NCBI GenBank assembly: GCA_017427385.1
Contig: JAFRSW010000004.1
Span: 62,001 to 126,000 of the forward strand
Direction: 5' to 3'
Source: Bacteroidales bacterium
Lineage (GTDB): Bacteria; Bacteroidota; Bacteroidia; Bacteroidales; UBA932
Length of the DNA stretch: 64,000 bases
Numbering within the stretch: position 1 is the first letter of the stretch; every line of letters starts with the position of its first letter. Both the position numbers and the translations under genes were made by a program. Of this stretch, positions 1 through 7,588 are shown piece after piece. A model generated the notes under the pieces. That model ran no database searches. It was not told the DNA's origin and worked only from the letters and a program-made list of their open reading frames with translations.

Positions 1-264
1 CACGATCAGATAGCCCGGAGTGGCCAGCACCTCCCAGAGCCGCGGGTTCACCACGAACAGGATCACGATAGCCAGCGCGAATGCCGTCAGGATCCACACG
101 AACTGCTTGCCGCTGCGCAGCGAAAATGCCAGCGGCGAGCCCATGTCGGGGGTATGGATGGAGGCATATACGTTCAGCCAGCCTATCAGGACCAGCACCA
201 GGTAGATGGCAACGAGCGTCCAATCCACCGAACTGCGAAAACCTCTGTCAGTTCCCTGCAACAT
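1..264 (-). CDS. rodA: Rod-shape peptidoglycan polymerase RodA, N-terminal part
   Basis: Only the first 88 codons are in the window; the gene runs off the left edge. The start is ATG at 264, inside the end of mrdA (17-base overlap), the usual mrdA-rodA arrangement. The visible protein has a short cytoplasmic lead (MLQGTDRGFRSSVDW), a first membrane helix ending in LVLVLIGWLNVYAS, a short loop, and a second helix (QFVWILTAFALAIVILFVV). This matches the start of the SEDS family, whose RodA members polymerise lipid II glycan strands together with PBP2 in the elongasome. Family and position fit; the catalytic loop lies outside the window. Confidence 0.9.
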   Translation of the reverse strand, partial: MLQGTDRGFRSSVDWTLVAIYLVLVLIGWLNVYASIHTPDMGSPLAFSLRSGKQFVWILTAFALAIVILFVVNPRLWEVLATPGYLIV

Positions 265-2080
265 TGAATGAAGCGTTTAACATGCGTTTCTCCAGCTCGG
301 GGCGCGTGGTTTCCCCAAGCAGGTATTTCTCTATCAGCAGCGATGCCAGCGGGCAGGCCCAGGAGCCTCCCCAACCGGCATTCTCTATGTATCCTACCAC
401 TGCGATCTTCGGGTTTTCCCGGGGTGCGAAGCAGATGAAGACGGAGTTATCCGCCCCATGAGGGTTCTGGGCGGTACCCGTCTTTCCGCAGATGTCCAGC
501 CCCGGCACGGCGGCCAGCCCGGCGGTTCCGCCTGCTCCCGGCGGGGCGTTCACGGCCATCCACATGCCCCCGATCACCTTCGAGAAGTGCGAGGTGTCCA
601 CCATGGTGTAGTGCCTCTCGCGGAAGCGCTCATCTATCTCCAGCCCCTCGGAATCCTTCACGATGTGGGGGATGTAGTAGTAGCCGCGGTTGGCCATTAT
701 GGCGGCCAGGTTCGCGATCTGCAGCGGCGTGGCGCCGATTTCTCCCTGGCCGATGGAAAGTGAAATCACGTTTGAGGTACGCCAGCGGCCGCGCCCGTAG
801 CGCTTGTCATACAACTTCGAAGTGGGGATGTTGCCGCCGAGTTCGGAAGGGAAGTCGCTGCCCAGCTTCTGCCCGAAGCCGAAACTCAGCACGTACTCCC
901 GCCACTTATCGAAAGCATCGTCCACCGAGTCGTACTTGTCGTTCTCCAGCAGGTTCTTCAGCACGTAGCAGAAATAGGCGTTACAGCTCATCATCACCGC
1001 CTCGTCCAGCCGCAGAGGGCTCCGGTGCCCATGGCAGCCCAGTTTCCGCGTCTTGGTATAGGCATAGCCGTGGCTGCATGGATACTGGTACCATGGCTGC
1101 AGCACGCCTTCCTGAAGGCCTATCAGGCCGTTCACGAGCTTGAAAACCGAGCCCGGAGGGTAGGATGCCTGCACGGTGCGGTTGAACATCGGCCTGCCCG
1201 GATCCGCCGCCAGCCGCGCGTAGTTCGCACCCATGTTCGAGAGCACATCCACGTCGATACCGGGGCTGGACACCATCGCCAAAATCTCCCCCGTGGCGGG
1301 CTCCAGAGCTATCAGACTGCCCTTCTTGCCCTTCATCAGCTCCTGCCCGTACTGTTGCAGGTGGGCATCGATGGTGGTGACTATGTTCTTCCCCGGAACA
1401 GCCTCCTTGTCGAACTCTCCGTCCTTGTAGGAATCCTGCACCTTATTGCGCGAGTCCCTCAGGAACACGTGGTAGCCCTTCTCGCCCCGAAGGTCCTTCT
1501 CGCGGGCGGCCTCGAGACCGGTCTTTCCGATGTAGTCTCCGCTCTTGTAGGCATCCGGTTCCTTCTGGATATCCCTCTCGTTCACTTCCGACACGTATCC
1601 CAGCAGGTTGCCTCCGGCGTTGAAGGGATACTCCCGCACGGTACGCACCTGCCCGCGGAAGCCCGGGAAATCGTAGGCCCGCTCCGCGAAGCGCATGTAT
1701 TTCTCCACGCTGATCTGCTTGGCGAACTGCAGGGTCTGCCAGCCTATGCGCGAACGGTATTTCTTGTAGTAGGCCATCTGCTCCCGTATCCAGAGGGTGT
1801 CCAGGTCCAGCGCCTGCGCCAGGGCAAGAGTGTCGAAAGCCTGCACTTCGCGGGGCGTGACCAGGATGTCGTAGCAGACGCGGTTGCCCACCAGCACCTC
1901 CCCGTTTCGGTCGTAGATGATGCCGCGGGGCGGATAGATGGTGTGGTATACCATGGAATTGTTGGCCGCATCCCGCTTGTAGCTGTCATCCACTATCTGT
2001 ATGGCGAAAAGCCTCACCAGCAGGATGAGGATGACGGCCCAGAGGCCGATGACCAGTTTGTCGCTGCGGCTTACCTCCAT
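248..2080 (-). CDS. mrdA: Penicillin-binding protein 2 (elongation transpeptidase)
   Basis: Monofunctional class B PBP of 610 residues, which cross-links peptidoglycan during side-wall growth with RodA and MreBCD. One N-terminal membrane helix (about 9-29) precedes the non-catalytic dimerisation domain containing PPRGIIYDRNG. The transpeptidase domain shows S311-V-F-K314 (SxxK, acyl-enzyme serine), the SxN motif in MMSCNAYF, and KTGTAQNPHG (KTG box). Length is normal for the family. The start overlaps mreD by 10 bases and the end overlaps rodA by 17, so the operon appears translationally coupled. Confidence 0.96.
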   Translation of the reverse strand: MEVSRSDKLVIGLWAVILILLVRLFAIQIVDDSYKRDAANNSMVYHTIYPPRGIIYDRNGEVLVGNRVCYDILVTPREVQAFDTLALAQALDLDTLWIREQMAYYKKYRSRIGWQTLQFAKQISVEKYMRFAERAYDFPGFRGQVRTVREYPFNAGGNLLGYVSEVNERDIQKEPDAYKSGDYIGKTGLEAAREKDLRGEKGYHVFLRDSRNKVQDSYKDGEFDKEAVPGKNIVTTIDAHLQQYGQELMKGKKGSLIALEPATGEILAMVSSPGIDVDVLSNMGANYARLAADPGRPMFNRTVQASYPPGSVFKLVNGLIGLQEGVLQPWYQYPCSHGYAYTKTRKLGCHGHRSPLRLDEAVMMSCNAYFCYVLKNLLENDKYDSVDDAFDKWREYVLSFGFGQKLGSDFPSELGGNIPTSKLYDKRYGRGRWRTSNVISLSIGQGEIGATPLQIANLAAIMANRGYYYIPHIVKDSEGLEIDERFRERHYTMVDTSHFSKVIGGMWMAVNAPPGAGGTAGLAAVPGLDICGKTGTAQNPHGADNSVFICFAPRENPKIAVVGYIENAGWGGSWACPLASLLIEKYLLGETTRPELEKRMLNASFNVAGN

Positions 2081-2589
2081 CTGTCGGCCTCCCTCGGAGC
2101 AAGCACTCCGGCAACATAATACGACACAGGAGTGCTCAGGGCAACGGAGAGAAGAGTCCGGAGCGCGATGAATCCGCCGGAGCGGGTGCCGGCGCAGTCT
2201 ACGGGAATGTAGATGAGGAAGAACAGGGTGGTGGCGAGCAGGATGGCCAGCAGCACCTTGGCGGGGCCCTGTTTATGTATGGAGATGTCTTCCTGGCGGG
2301 AGAGCAGTTCGGTGCCGAATACCAGGCGGATGAGGGCGTTGCGGACGAAAGCCACCGGCAGCAGGGCGCACGTCGTGAGCCCGAGCACGCCGTCCGTGAA
2401 GAAATCCACCATCAATCCTGTCACGAATGCCGTCAGCAGTACGCGGGGGGTGCTGTGCGTGATGGGCAGGCTCAGGATCATCACCGGCAGGAAACAGAGC
2501 ACCACATACTGCGACAGGTTCAGCAGCCCCAGGCAGATAACCTGGATGGCGAGGAGGATGATATATGTAAACACGTACCGCTGTCTCAT
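2071..2589 (-). CDS. mreD: Rod-shape determining protein MreD
   Basis: Small polytopic inner-membrane protein of 172 residues with about five hydrophobic helices (for example FTYIILLAIQVICLGLLNL and VLLAILLATTLFFLIYI). MreD proteins diverge strongly in sequence, so the call rests on topology and on its place between mreC and mrdA. It overlaps mreC by 4 bases and mrdA by 10. It would act with MreC to connect the MreB filament to PBP2/RodA. No catalytic role is known for the family. Confidence 0.9.
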   Translation of the reverse strand: MRQRYVFTYIILLAIQVICLGLLNLSQYVVLCFLPVMILSLPITHSTPRVLLTAFVTGLMVDFFTDGVLGLTTCALLPVAFVRNALIRLVFGTELLSRQEDISIHKQGPAKVLLAILLATTLFFLIYIPVDCAGTRSGGFIALRTLLSVALSTPVSYYVAGVLAPREADRWR

Positions 2590-3410
2590 CGCCCTGCCTC
2601 CTTTTCAAGATCTGCGATCTCCCCGCGGTCGAGGTTCTCGGTGATGATGACGTAGCGCAGCGCGGCAAAATCCTGGAAGAGCCCTACGCTCACCTCGTTG
2701 GTGCTGCCGTCCACCTGGCGTATGCGGCCGGTGGTTCCGATGGGGATGTCCGGAGGGAAGACGCTGGAATAGCCGCTCGTCCACACCGTATCCCCGGGTG
2801 CGATCTCGTAGTGCAGGGGGAGATTCTTCATCAGAGCTCCGTTACTGTGCTTTCCGTCCCATTCCAGAGGGGCCACGAGGCCTGTCTGGCCGATCCGGGC
2901 GCTGACGCTCATCTTCGTGTTCATCAGCGTGAGCCCATAGGAAAAGTGCTTGCCCACCGCGTTCACCACGCCCACCACACCGGTGGTGGTCACGATGCCC
3001 GTCTGGGGTTTAACCCCGTCCTCGGAGCCCTTGTTCAGCACTATGTAGTTGTGCTGGGAGTTGCGGCTGGCCTTCACGATGGTGGCGGGAATCATGCGGA
3101 AGTTCCCCACTTTGCCGTCGTAGAGATGGTTCTCGCGGTAAGAGAGGTCCCTTTCCCCGTTTTCCCACACTTCCTTTATGAGTTCCAGGTTCTTGGTGGC
3201 AAGGGCGCGGTTCTGCCCGTCGAGAGTGAAATAATTGCGGATCTTTTCGGCTGTTCCCCAGATGCCGGCATGCACTCGGTGCGACGCCCGGTTGATCCAG
3301 ATGTTCTGGAGGGAGGAAGTGCGGCTCAGCATAAGAACCGCGGCAATCTCCAGAAGCAAGAAGACTGCCGCGCTGATCACAAAGCCGAATCTCTTTCTCC
3401 CTTCGGCCAT
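2586..3410 (-). CDS. mreC: Rod-shape determining protein MreC
   Basis: 274 residues: a short cytoplasmic tail, one membrane helix (about 9-26, FVISAAVFLLLEIAAVLML), a coiled-coil-like stretch (about 55-90), then two beta-barrel segments with the typical MreC sequences IVLNKGSEDGVKPQTGIVT, GVVGVVN, VWTSGYSSVFPPDIPIG and VGLFQDFAALRYVIIT. MreC forms periplasmic filaments that activate PBP2. The gene begins 2 bases after the mreB stop and overlaps mreD by 4, as expected for an mre operon. Confidence 0.96.
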   Translation of the reverse strand: MAEGRKRFGFVISAAVFLLLEIAAVLMLSRTSSLQNIWINRASHRVHAGIWGTAEKIRNYFTLDGQNRALATKNLELIKEVWENGERDLSYRENHLYDGKVGNFRMIPATIVKASRNSQHNYIVLNKGSEDGVKPQTGIVTTTGVVGVVNAVGKHFSYGLTLMNTKMSVSARIGQTGLVAPLEWDGKHSNGALMKNLPLHYEIAPGDTVWTSGYSSVFPPDIPIGTTGRIRQVDGSTNEVSVGLFQDFAALRYVIITENLDRGEIADLEKEAGR

Positions 3411-3412
3411 GT

Positions 3413-4435
3413 CTATCGCATCAGGAAGGGATAGCTTTCGGTATTCTTGAGTGCCATGCAGGTGCCGCGTCCGACCGCGTGGAGCGGATCGTCAGCCACA
3501 TGGAAGGGGATGTTGACCTTGTCGGTCAGGCGCTTGTCGAGACCGCGCAGGAGCGCGCCGCCGCCGGAGAGGAAGATACCGTTCTCCACGATGTCGGAGT
3601 AGAGCTCCGGAGGAGTCAGCTCAAGCACGTGAAGGATGGAAGTTTCGATCTTGGCGATGGACTTGTCGAGGCAGTGTGCGATCTCGTCGTGGGTGATGGT
3701 GGCCTCCACGGGGTGGGCGGTCATCAGGTTCGGACCGCGCACGATGAAGGGTTCGGGTTTCTCGTCCAGGTCCGGAATAACGGCTCCGACCGCGATCTTG
3801 ATCTTCTCTGCGGTGATTTCACCGACCTTGATATTGTGCTGCTGGCGAAGGTAGTACTGGATGTCTGCCGTGAACACATCGCCCGCGGTGCGGATGCTGT
3901 CCTGGATCACCAGGCCGCCGAGGGAGATGACTGCGATCTCGGTGGTGCCGCCGCCGATATCTACCACCATGCTGCCTTTCGGCGCAAGCACCTCAAGGCC
4001 GATACCGAGGGCGGATGCCATAGGCTCATGGATGAGATATACGTCTCTGCCTCCGGCATGCTCGGTGGAGTCGCGCACGGCACGGATCTCGACTTCCGTC
4101 GATCCGGAAGGGATACCGACCACAACCTTCAGGTTGGGGGTGAACAGGCTGTGACGCTTGCTGTTCACCTGCTTGATGAACCCGCGGATCATCATCTCCG
4201 CAGCGTTGAAGTCTGCGATCACGCCGTCCCTCAGGGGGCGGATGGTCTTGATGCCGGGATTCGTGCGCTCCTGCATCAGCTTGGCCTGATGGCCGATGGC
4301 GATGCACTTGTTGGTGTTATTGTCGATGGCTACGATACTCGGTTCGTCCAGCACGATTTCGTCGTTCTGATAGATGACGGTGTTGGCTGTTCCGAGGTCG
4401 ATTGCCAGTTCCTGGTTCAAAAAAGAAAATGCCAT
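3413..4435 (-). CDS. mreB: Actin-like rod-shape protein MreB
   Basis: 340-residue bacterial actin that forms membrane-bound filaments directing wall synthesis. Visible nucleotide-binding signatures are LAIDLGTANTVIY (phosphate 1, about 10-22), VVDIGGGTTEIAVISLGG (phosphate 2) and GIFLSGGGALLRGLDKRL (adenosine motif). The N-terminal MAFSFLNQE could provide the amphipathic membrane anchor. It is the first gene of the minus-strand mre-mrd operon. A TATATTTG element at 4461-4468 on the minus strand lies 25 bases before the ATG. Length is normal. Confidence 0.97.
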   Translation of the reverse strand: MAFSFLNQELAIDLGTANTVIYQNDEIVLDEPSIVAIDNNTNKCIAIGHQAKLMQERTNPGIKTIRPLRDGVIADFNAAEMMIRGFIKQVNSKRHSLFTPNLKVVVGIPSGSTEVEIRAVRDSTEHAGGRDVYLIHEPMASALGIGLEVLAPKGSMVVDIGGGTTEIAVISLGGLVIQDSIRTAGDVFTADIQYYLRQQHNIKVGEITAEKIKIAVGAVIPDLDEKPEPFIVRGPNLMTAHPVEATITHDEIAHCLDKSIAKIETSILHVLELTPPELYSDIVENGIFLSGGGALLRGLDKRLTDKVNIPFHVADDPLHAVGRGTCMALKNTESYPFLMR

Positions 4436-4460
4436 TTTGATCTTGTTAGGTTTAGACTAA

Positions 4461-4468
4461 CAAATATA
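4461..4468 (-). promoter_or_regulatory. Predicted -7 promoter box for the mre operon
   Basis: Reads TATATTTG on the minus strand, an exact match to the Bacteroidota -7 consensus TAnnTTTG. It lies 25 bases before the mreB ATG and 11 bases from the opposing ispD box. No convincing TTTG -33 element was seen. Inference from motif and position only. Confidence 0.55.
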
Positions 4469-4479
4469 AGAATTTTAGT

Positions 4480-4487
4480 TAATTTTG
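4480..4487 (+). promoter_or_regulatory. Predicted -7 promoter box for ispD
   Basis: TAATTTTG, an exact TAnnTTTG match, 18 bases before the ispD ATG, so the 5' untranslated leader would be about 10 bases. It forms a divergent pair with the mreB box in the 70-base intergenic region. Confidence 0.5.
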
Positions 4488-4505
4488 CCATGAACTTTCA
4501 GCCTT

Positions 4506-5195
4506 ATGGAAAGAAAAAAGTATGTCATCTTCACCGCCGCCGGCAGCGGCACCAGGATGAAGGCCGCCGAGCCCAAGCAGTTCCTGCTTCTGGGCGGTCT
4601 ACCGGTACTCCACCGCAGCATTTTCGCCTTCGTGGATGCATGCCCGGACGTGAAGGTGGTCACCGTGCTGCCCAAGAACCAGATCGAGCACTGGAAAGAT
4701 CTGTGCATCAAGTATCCCCTGGACGTGCCCCAGATAATCGTAGAAGGGGGAATCACCCGTTTCCACAGCGTGCGCAACGCTTTGTCCAAGGTGCCAGACG
4801 GGGCCATAGTGGCGGTGCATGACGGGGTGCGCCCGATGGTGTCCGGGGAACTCATCCGCACCATGTTCAGCAAGATGAAGACCTGCCGCGGCCTAGTGCC
4901 CGTGGTGCCTGTTACCGACACCCTCAAGAGCCTGGTACGCAACGAGTCCGGCGAGATTGTCCCTACCGGAGATCCCGACCCCGACCGCAGTCGCGTATAC
5001 GGCGCGCAGACGCCGCAGATGTTCCTGTCCGAAGAGCTGAAGGCCGCATACGGACTCCCTTACGACACTTCCTATACCGATGACGCTTCAGTGGCGTCCA
5101 GATACGGAATTCCCCTCTCCTACATCGAAGGAGAGAGGAACAACATAAAACTTACCACCAGGGAGGATTACCTCTTCCTGGAGAATCTCCTGTAA
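4506..5195 (+). CDS. ispD: 2-C-methyl-D-erythritol 4-phosphate cytidylyltransferase
   Basis: 229 residues. IspD joins CTP and methylerythritol 4-phosphate to CDP-methylerythritol in the non-mevalonate isoprenoid pathway. The CTP-binding loop FTAAGSGTRMK is at residues 9-19, followed by the conserved PKQFLLLGG, VHDGVRPMVS, PVTDTLKS and GAQTPQMF segments and the C-terminal YTDDASV and EGERNNIKLTTREDY. Length and motif order are typical. It is a single gene between divergent mreB and convergent topA; its last 28 bases overlap the topA 3' end on the other strand. Confidence 0.96.
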   Translation: MERKKYVIFTAAGSGTRMKAAEPKQFLLLGGLPVLHRSIFAFVDACPDVKVVTVLPKNQIEHWKDLCIKYPLDVPQIIVEGGITRFHSVRNALSKVPDGAIVAVHDGVRPMVSGELIRTMFSKMKTCRGLVPVVPVTDTLKSLVRNESGEIVPTGDPDPDRSRVYGAQTPQMFLSEELKAAYGLPYDTSYTDDASVASRYGIPLSYIEGERNNIKLTTREDYLFLENLL

Positions 5196-7489
5196 CCTGT
5201 ATTGCCGCCCCCGGTAGGGCCTCCGGCGATGAATTCCCTGCACTGCTGCTCGGTGAGAGTTTCCACCTTGCATCCCTTTGGAATGCGGAAATTCTTGCCA
5301 TCGTGCTTGATGTAAGGCCCGTAACGGCCGTTGATGATGGCGATGTCCGTTCCAGGGAATTCCTTCAGGATGTTATTCTCGGGAGAGGCCTTTTTCTGTG
5401 CCTCGATAGCCACGATACAATCCTGAATGTCCACGGTGAGGGGATCGGTCTTCCTGGGGAGGGTGACGTTGAGGTCTCCGTATTTGATATAGGGGCCGAA
5501 CTTGCCCTTGGTGACTATGATGTCGGTGCCAAGATAGTTGCCCACTTTCCTCGGCAGGGCCAGAAGGGAAATCGCCTCTTCGAGGCTGATGCTCTCTATC
5601 AGCTGCCCCTTCTCCAGGCTGGCAAAGCGGCGGGTTTCACCTTCACCCTTCTGCACATAGGCTCCGAACTGGCCGTATTTGGCAATAACCTGCTGGCCAT
5701 CGGAGGGATCGATGCCGAGCACCCTCTCCACGTGGGTGTACTGCCCGTCGCTCATCTTGCTCTCCACCTGCGTGTGGAACGGGGGATAGATCTGGCTCAA
5801 GTAGGCCTTCCAGTCTTCCTTGCCCTCGGCGATCATGTCGAGATTGTTCTCCACCTCGGCGGTGTAGTTGTAGTCCATGATGTGGGGGAAGTTCTCCACA
5901 AGGTAGTCGGTGACCAGCAGGCCTACGTCCTGCGGAAGCAGCTTGCCCTTGTCTTCTCCCACGACTTCCTTCTTCTTCGAGGAGCTCAGTTCGGCTCCCT
6001 TCAGCTTGAAGTTCACCACATCCACCTTCACACCTTCCCTGTTGCCGGAGGCGATGTAGCCGCGGGTCTTGGTGAGGGTGGTGATTGTGGGGGCGTAGGT
6101 GGACGGACGGCCGATTCCAAGCTCTTCCAGCTTCTTCACAAGGGATGCCTCCGTGTAGCGTTGGGGGGCACGTGTGAACTTGCATTCGGCGTTTATCTCC
6201 TTGGCGTTCAGGGCGTCTCCTGTGCGGATGTCCGGCACGACGGTGAGCCCCGCCTCATCGGCTATGTCGTCATCGCTTCCCTCCATGTAGACCTTGAGGA
6301 AGCCGTCGAAAAGGATTTCGGATGCCTCTGCAGCATACTGTTCGGGGCGCTTGTCGGATGCGATGCGGATGGTCGTGTTCATCAGCCTGGCCTCGGCCAT
6401 CTGCGAAGCTACGGTGCGCTTCCAGATGAGGTTGTAGAGGGCCTTCTCCTGCGTCGAGCCGCTGACGTCGGAGTGCTCGATGTATGTAGGCCGGATGGCC
6501 TCGTGAGCTTCCTGTGCACCCTTGCTGCGTGTGTTGTACTGCCTGGGGTGGGAGTACTCCTCGCCGAAGTTGTCGAGGATGAACTTCTTGGCTGTGCCCA
6601 GCGCGAGCGAAGAAAGGTTCGTAGAGTCCGTTCTCATGTAGGTTATGAGACCCTTCTCGTACAGCGTCTGGGCCACGCGCATGGTGGTGCTGACGGGGAA
6701 GTGGAGCTTGCGGGAGGCCTCCTGCTGGAGGGTGGAGGTGGTGAAAGGCGGAGCCGGATAGCGGTTGCCTTCCGCCTTGTCCACGGCGGAGATGATGTAG
6801 TGTGCTCCGATGCTGTCCTGCAGGAACTTTTCTGCTTCTTCCGCGCTCTTGAACTTTGCCTCAAGCACGCCTTTGAGGGCGGCGCCGGCAGGATTGATGA
6901 AGCTTCCTTCTATTTTATAGAAAGGTTCAGGGTTGAAAGCCATGATCTCCCTCTCACGGTCTACCACGAGACGCAGCGCCACGCTCTGAACGCGGCCGGC
7001 GGAGAGCCCGCGGTTGATCTTTTTCCAAAGGATCGGGGATAGTTCGAAGCCTACCAGGCGGTCCAGCACTCGGCGGGCCTGCTGGGCATTCACCAGGTTC
7101 ATATCCACCTCGCGGGGATTGCCTATGGCGCGCAGGATGGCGTCCTTCGTGATCTCGTGGAAAGCAATGCGGCGGGTGTGGGCCTTGTCCAGACCGAGAG
7201 TCTCGCAGAGATGCCAGGAGATGGCTTCTCCCTCGCGGTCTTCATCGGAAGCCAGCCATACGACGCTGGCCTTTTTTGCAAGCCTTGTGAGTTCGGCTAC
7301 TACTCTCTTTTTATTGTCCGGGATGACATATTCCGGGGTGAACCCACCTTTGATATCTATGCTGAGCTGCTTTTCCTGCAGATCCCTGATGTGCCCTTCG
7401 CTGGCTTTCACCGTGAAACCATCGCCCAAAAACCGTTGGATTGTCCGGGCTTTGGTAGGTGATTCGACTATGACTAAATTACCCTCCAT
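5168..7489 (-). CDS. topA: DNA topoisomerase I (type IA)
   Basis: 773 residues from the ATG at 7489, which places NLVIVESPTKARTIQRFLG (start of the Toprim domain) at the N-terminus; an upstream in-frame extension adds only unconserved residues. The enzyme relaxes negative supercoils. Visible are SDEDREGEAI (Toprim acidic motif), GRVQSVALRLVV, and the active-site tyrosine context GLITYMRTDSTNLS. The C-terminus has repeats of the type GKFGPYIKYGDLN and GRYGPYIKHDGKNFRIPK instead of cysteine zinc ribbons, common in this phylum. The 3' end overlaps convergent ispD by 28 bases. Confidence 0.96.
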   Translation of the reverse strand: MEGNLVIVESPTKARTIQRFLGDGFTVKASEGHIRDLQEKQLSIDIKGGFTPEYVIPDNKKRVVAELTRLAKKASVVWLASDEDREGEAISWHLCETLGLDKAHTRRIAFHEITKDAILRAIGNPREVDMNLVNAQQARRVLDRLVGFELSPILWKKINRGLSAGRVQSVALRLVVDREREIMAFNPEPFYKIEGSFINPAGAALKGVLEAKFKSAEEAEKFLQDSIGAHYIISAVDKAEGNRYPAPPFTTSTLQQEASRKLHFPVSTTMRVAQTLYEKGLITYMRTDSTNLSSLALGTAKKFILDNFGEEYSHPRQYNTRSKGAQEAHEAIRPTYIEHSDVSGSTQEKALYNLIWKRTVASQMAEARLMNTTIRIASDKRPEQYAAEASEILFDGFLKVYMEGSDDDIADEAGLTVVPDIRTGDALNAKEINAECKFTRAPQRYTEASLVKKLEELGIGRPSTYAPTITTLTKTRGYIASGNREGVKVDVVNFKLKGAELSSSKKKEVVGEDKGKLLPQDVGLLVTDYLVENFPHIMDYNYTAEVENNLDMIAEGKEDWKAYLSQIYPPFHTQVESKMSDGQYTHVERVLGIDPSDGQQVIAKYGQFGAYVQKGEGETRRFASLEKGQLIESISLEEAISLLALPRKVGNYLGTDIIVTKGKFGPYIKYGDLNVTLPRKTDPLTVDIQDCIVAIEAQKKASPENNILKEFPGTDIAIINGRYGPYIKHDGKNFRIPKGCKVETLTEQQCREFIAGGPTGGGNTGYRRFSRKR

Positions 7490-7556
7490 AACGTTCAATT
7501 TTCTGCAAAGTAAAACACAAACTCGCACATTTTCAAAATTTGTCGGCAAAAAAAAT

Positions 7557-7564
7557 TAACTTTG
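7557..7564 (+). promoter_or_regulatory. Predicted -7 promoter box for the PBP1/ddl operon
   Basis: TAACTTTG, an exact TAnnTTTG match, 24 bases before the ATG of the class A PBP gene. A TTTG at 7539-7542 lies upstream but is closer than the usual -33 spacing. Confidence 0.5.
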
Positions 7565-7588
7565 TAATTCTAATCGAAGATTAAAAAA

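Noticed and set aside
1025-2119. 364-codon open frame on the plus strand opposite mrdA
   Set aside because: It lies fully antisense to a gene with all PBP2 motifs; composition is that of a GC-rich shadow frame and no domain is recognisable.
5303-7042. 579-codon open frame on the plus strand opposite topA
   Set aside because: Antisense to topA, whose catalytic motifs are all intact; Val/Gly/His-rich translation without a family pattern is typical of a shadow frame.
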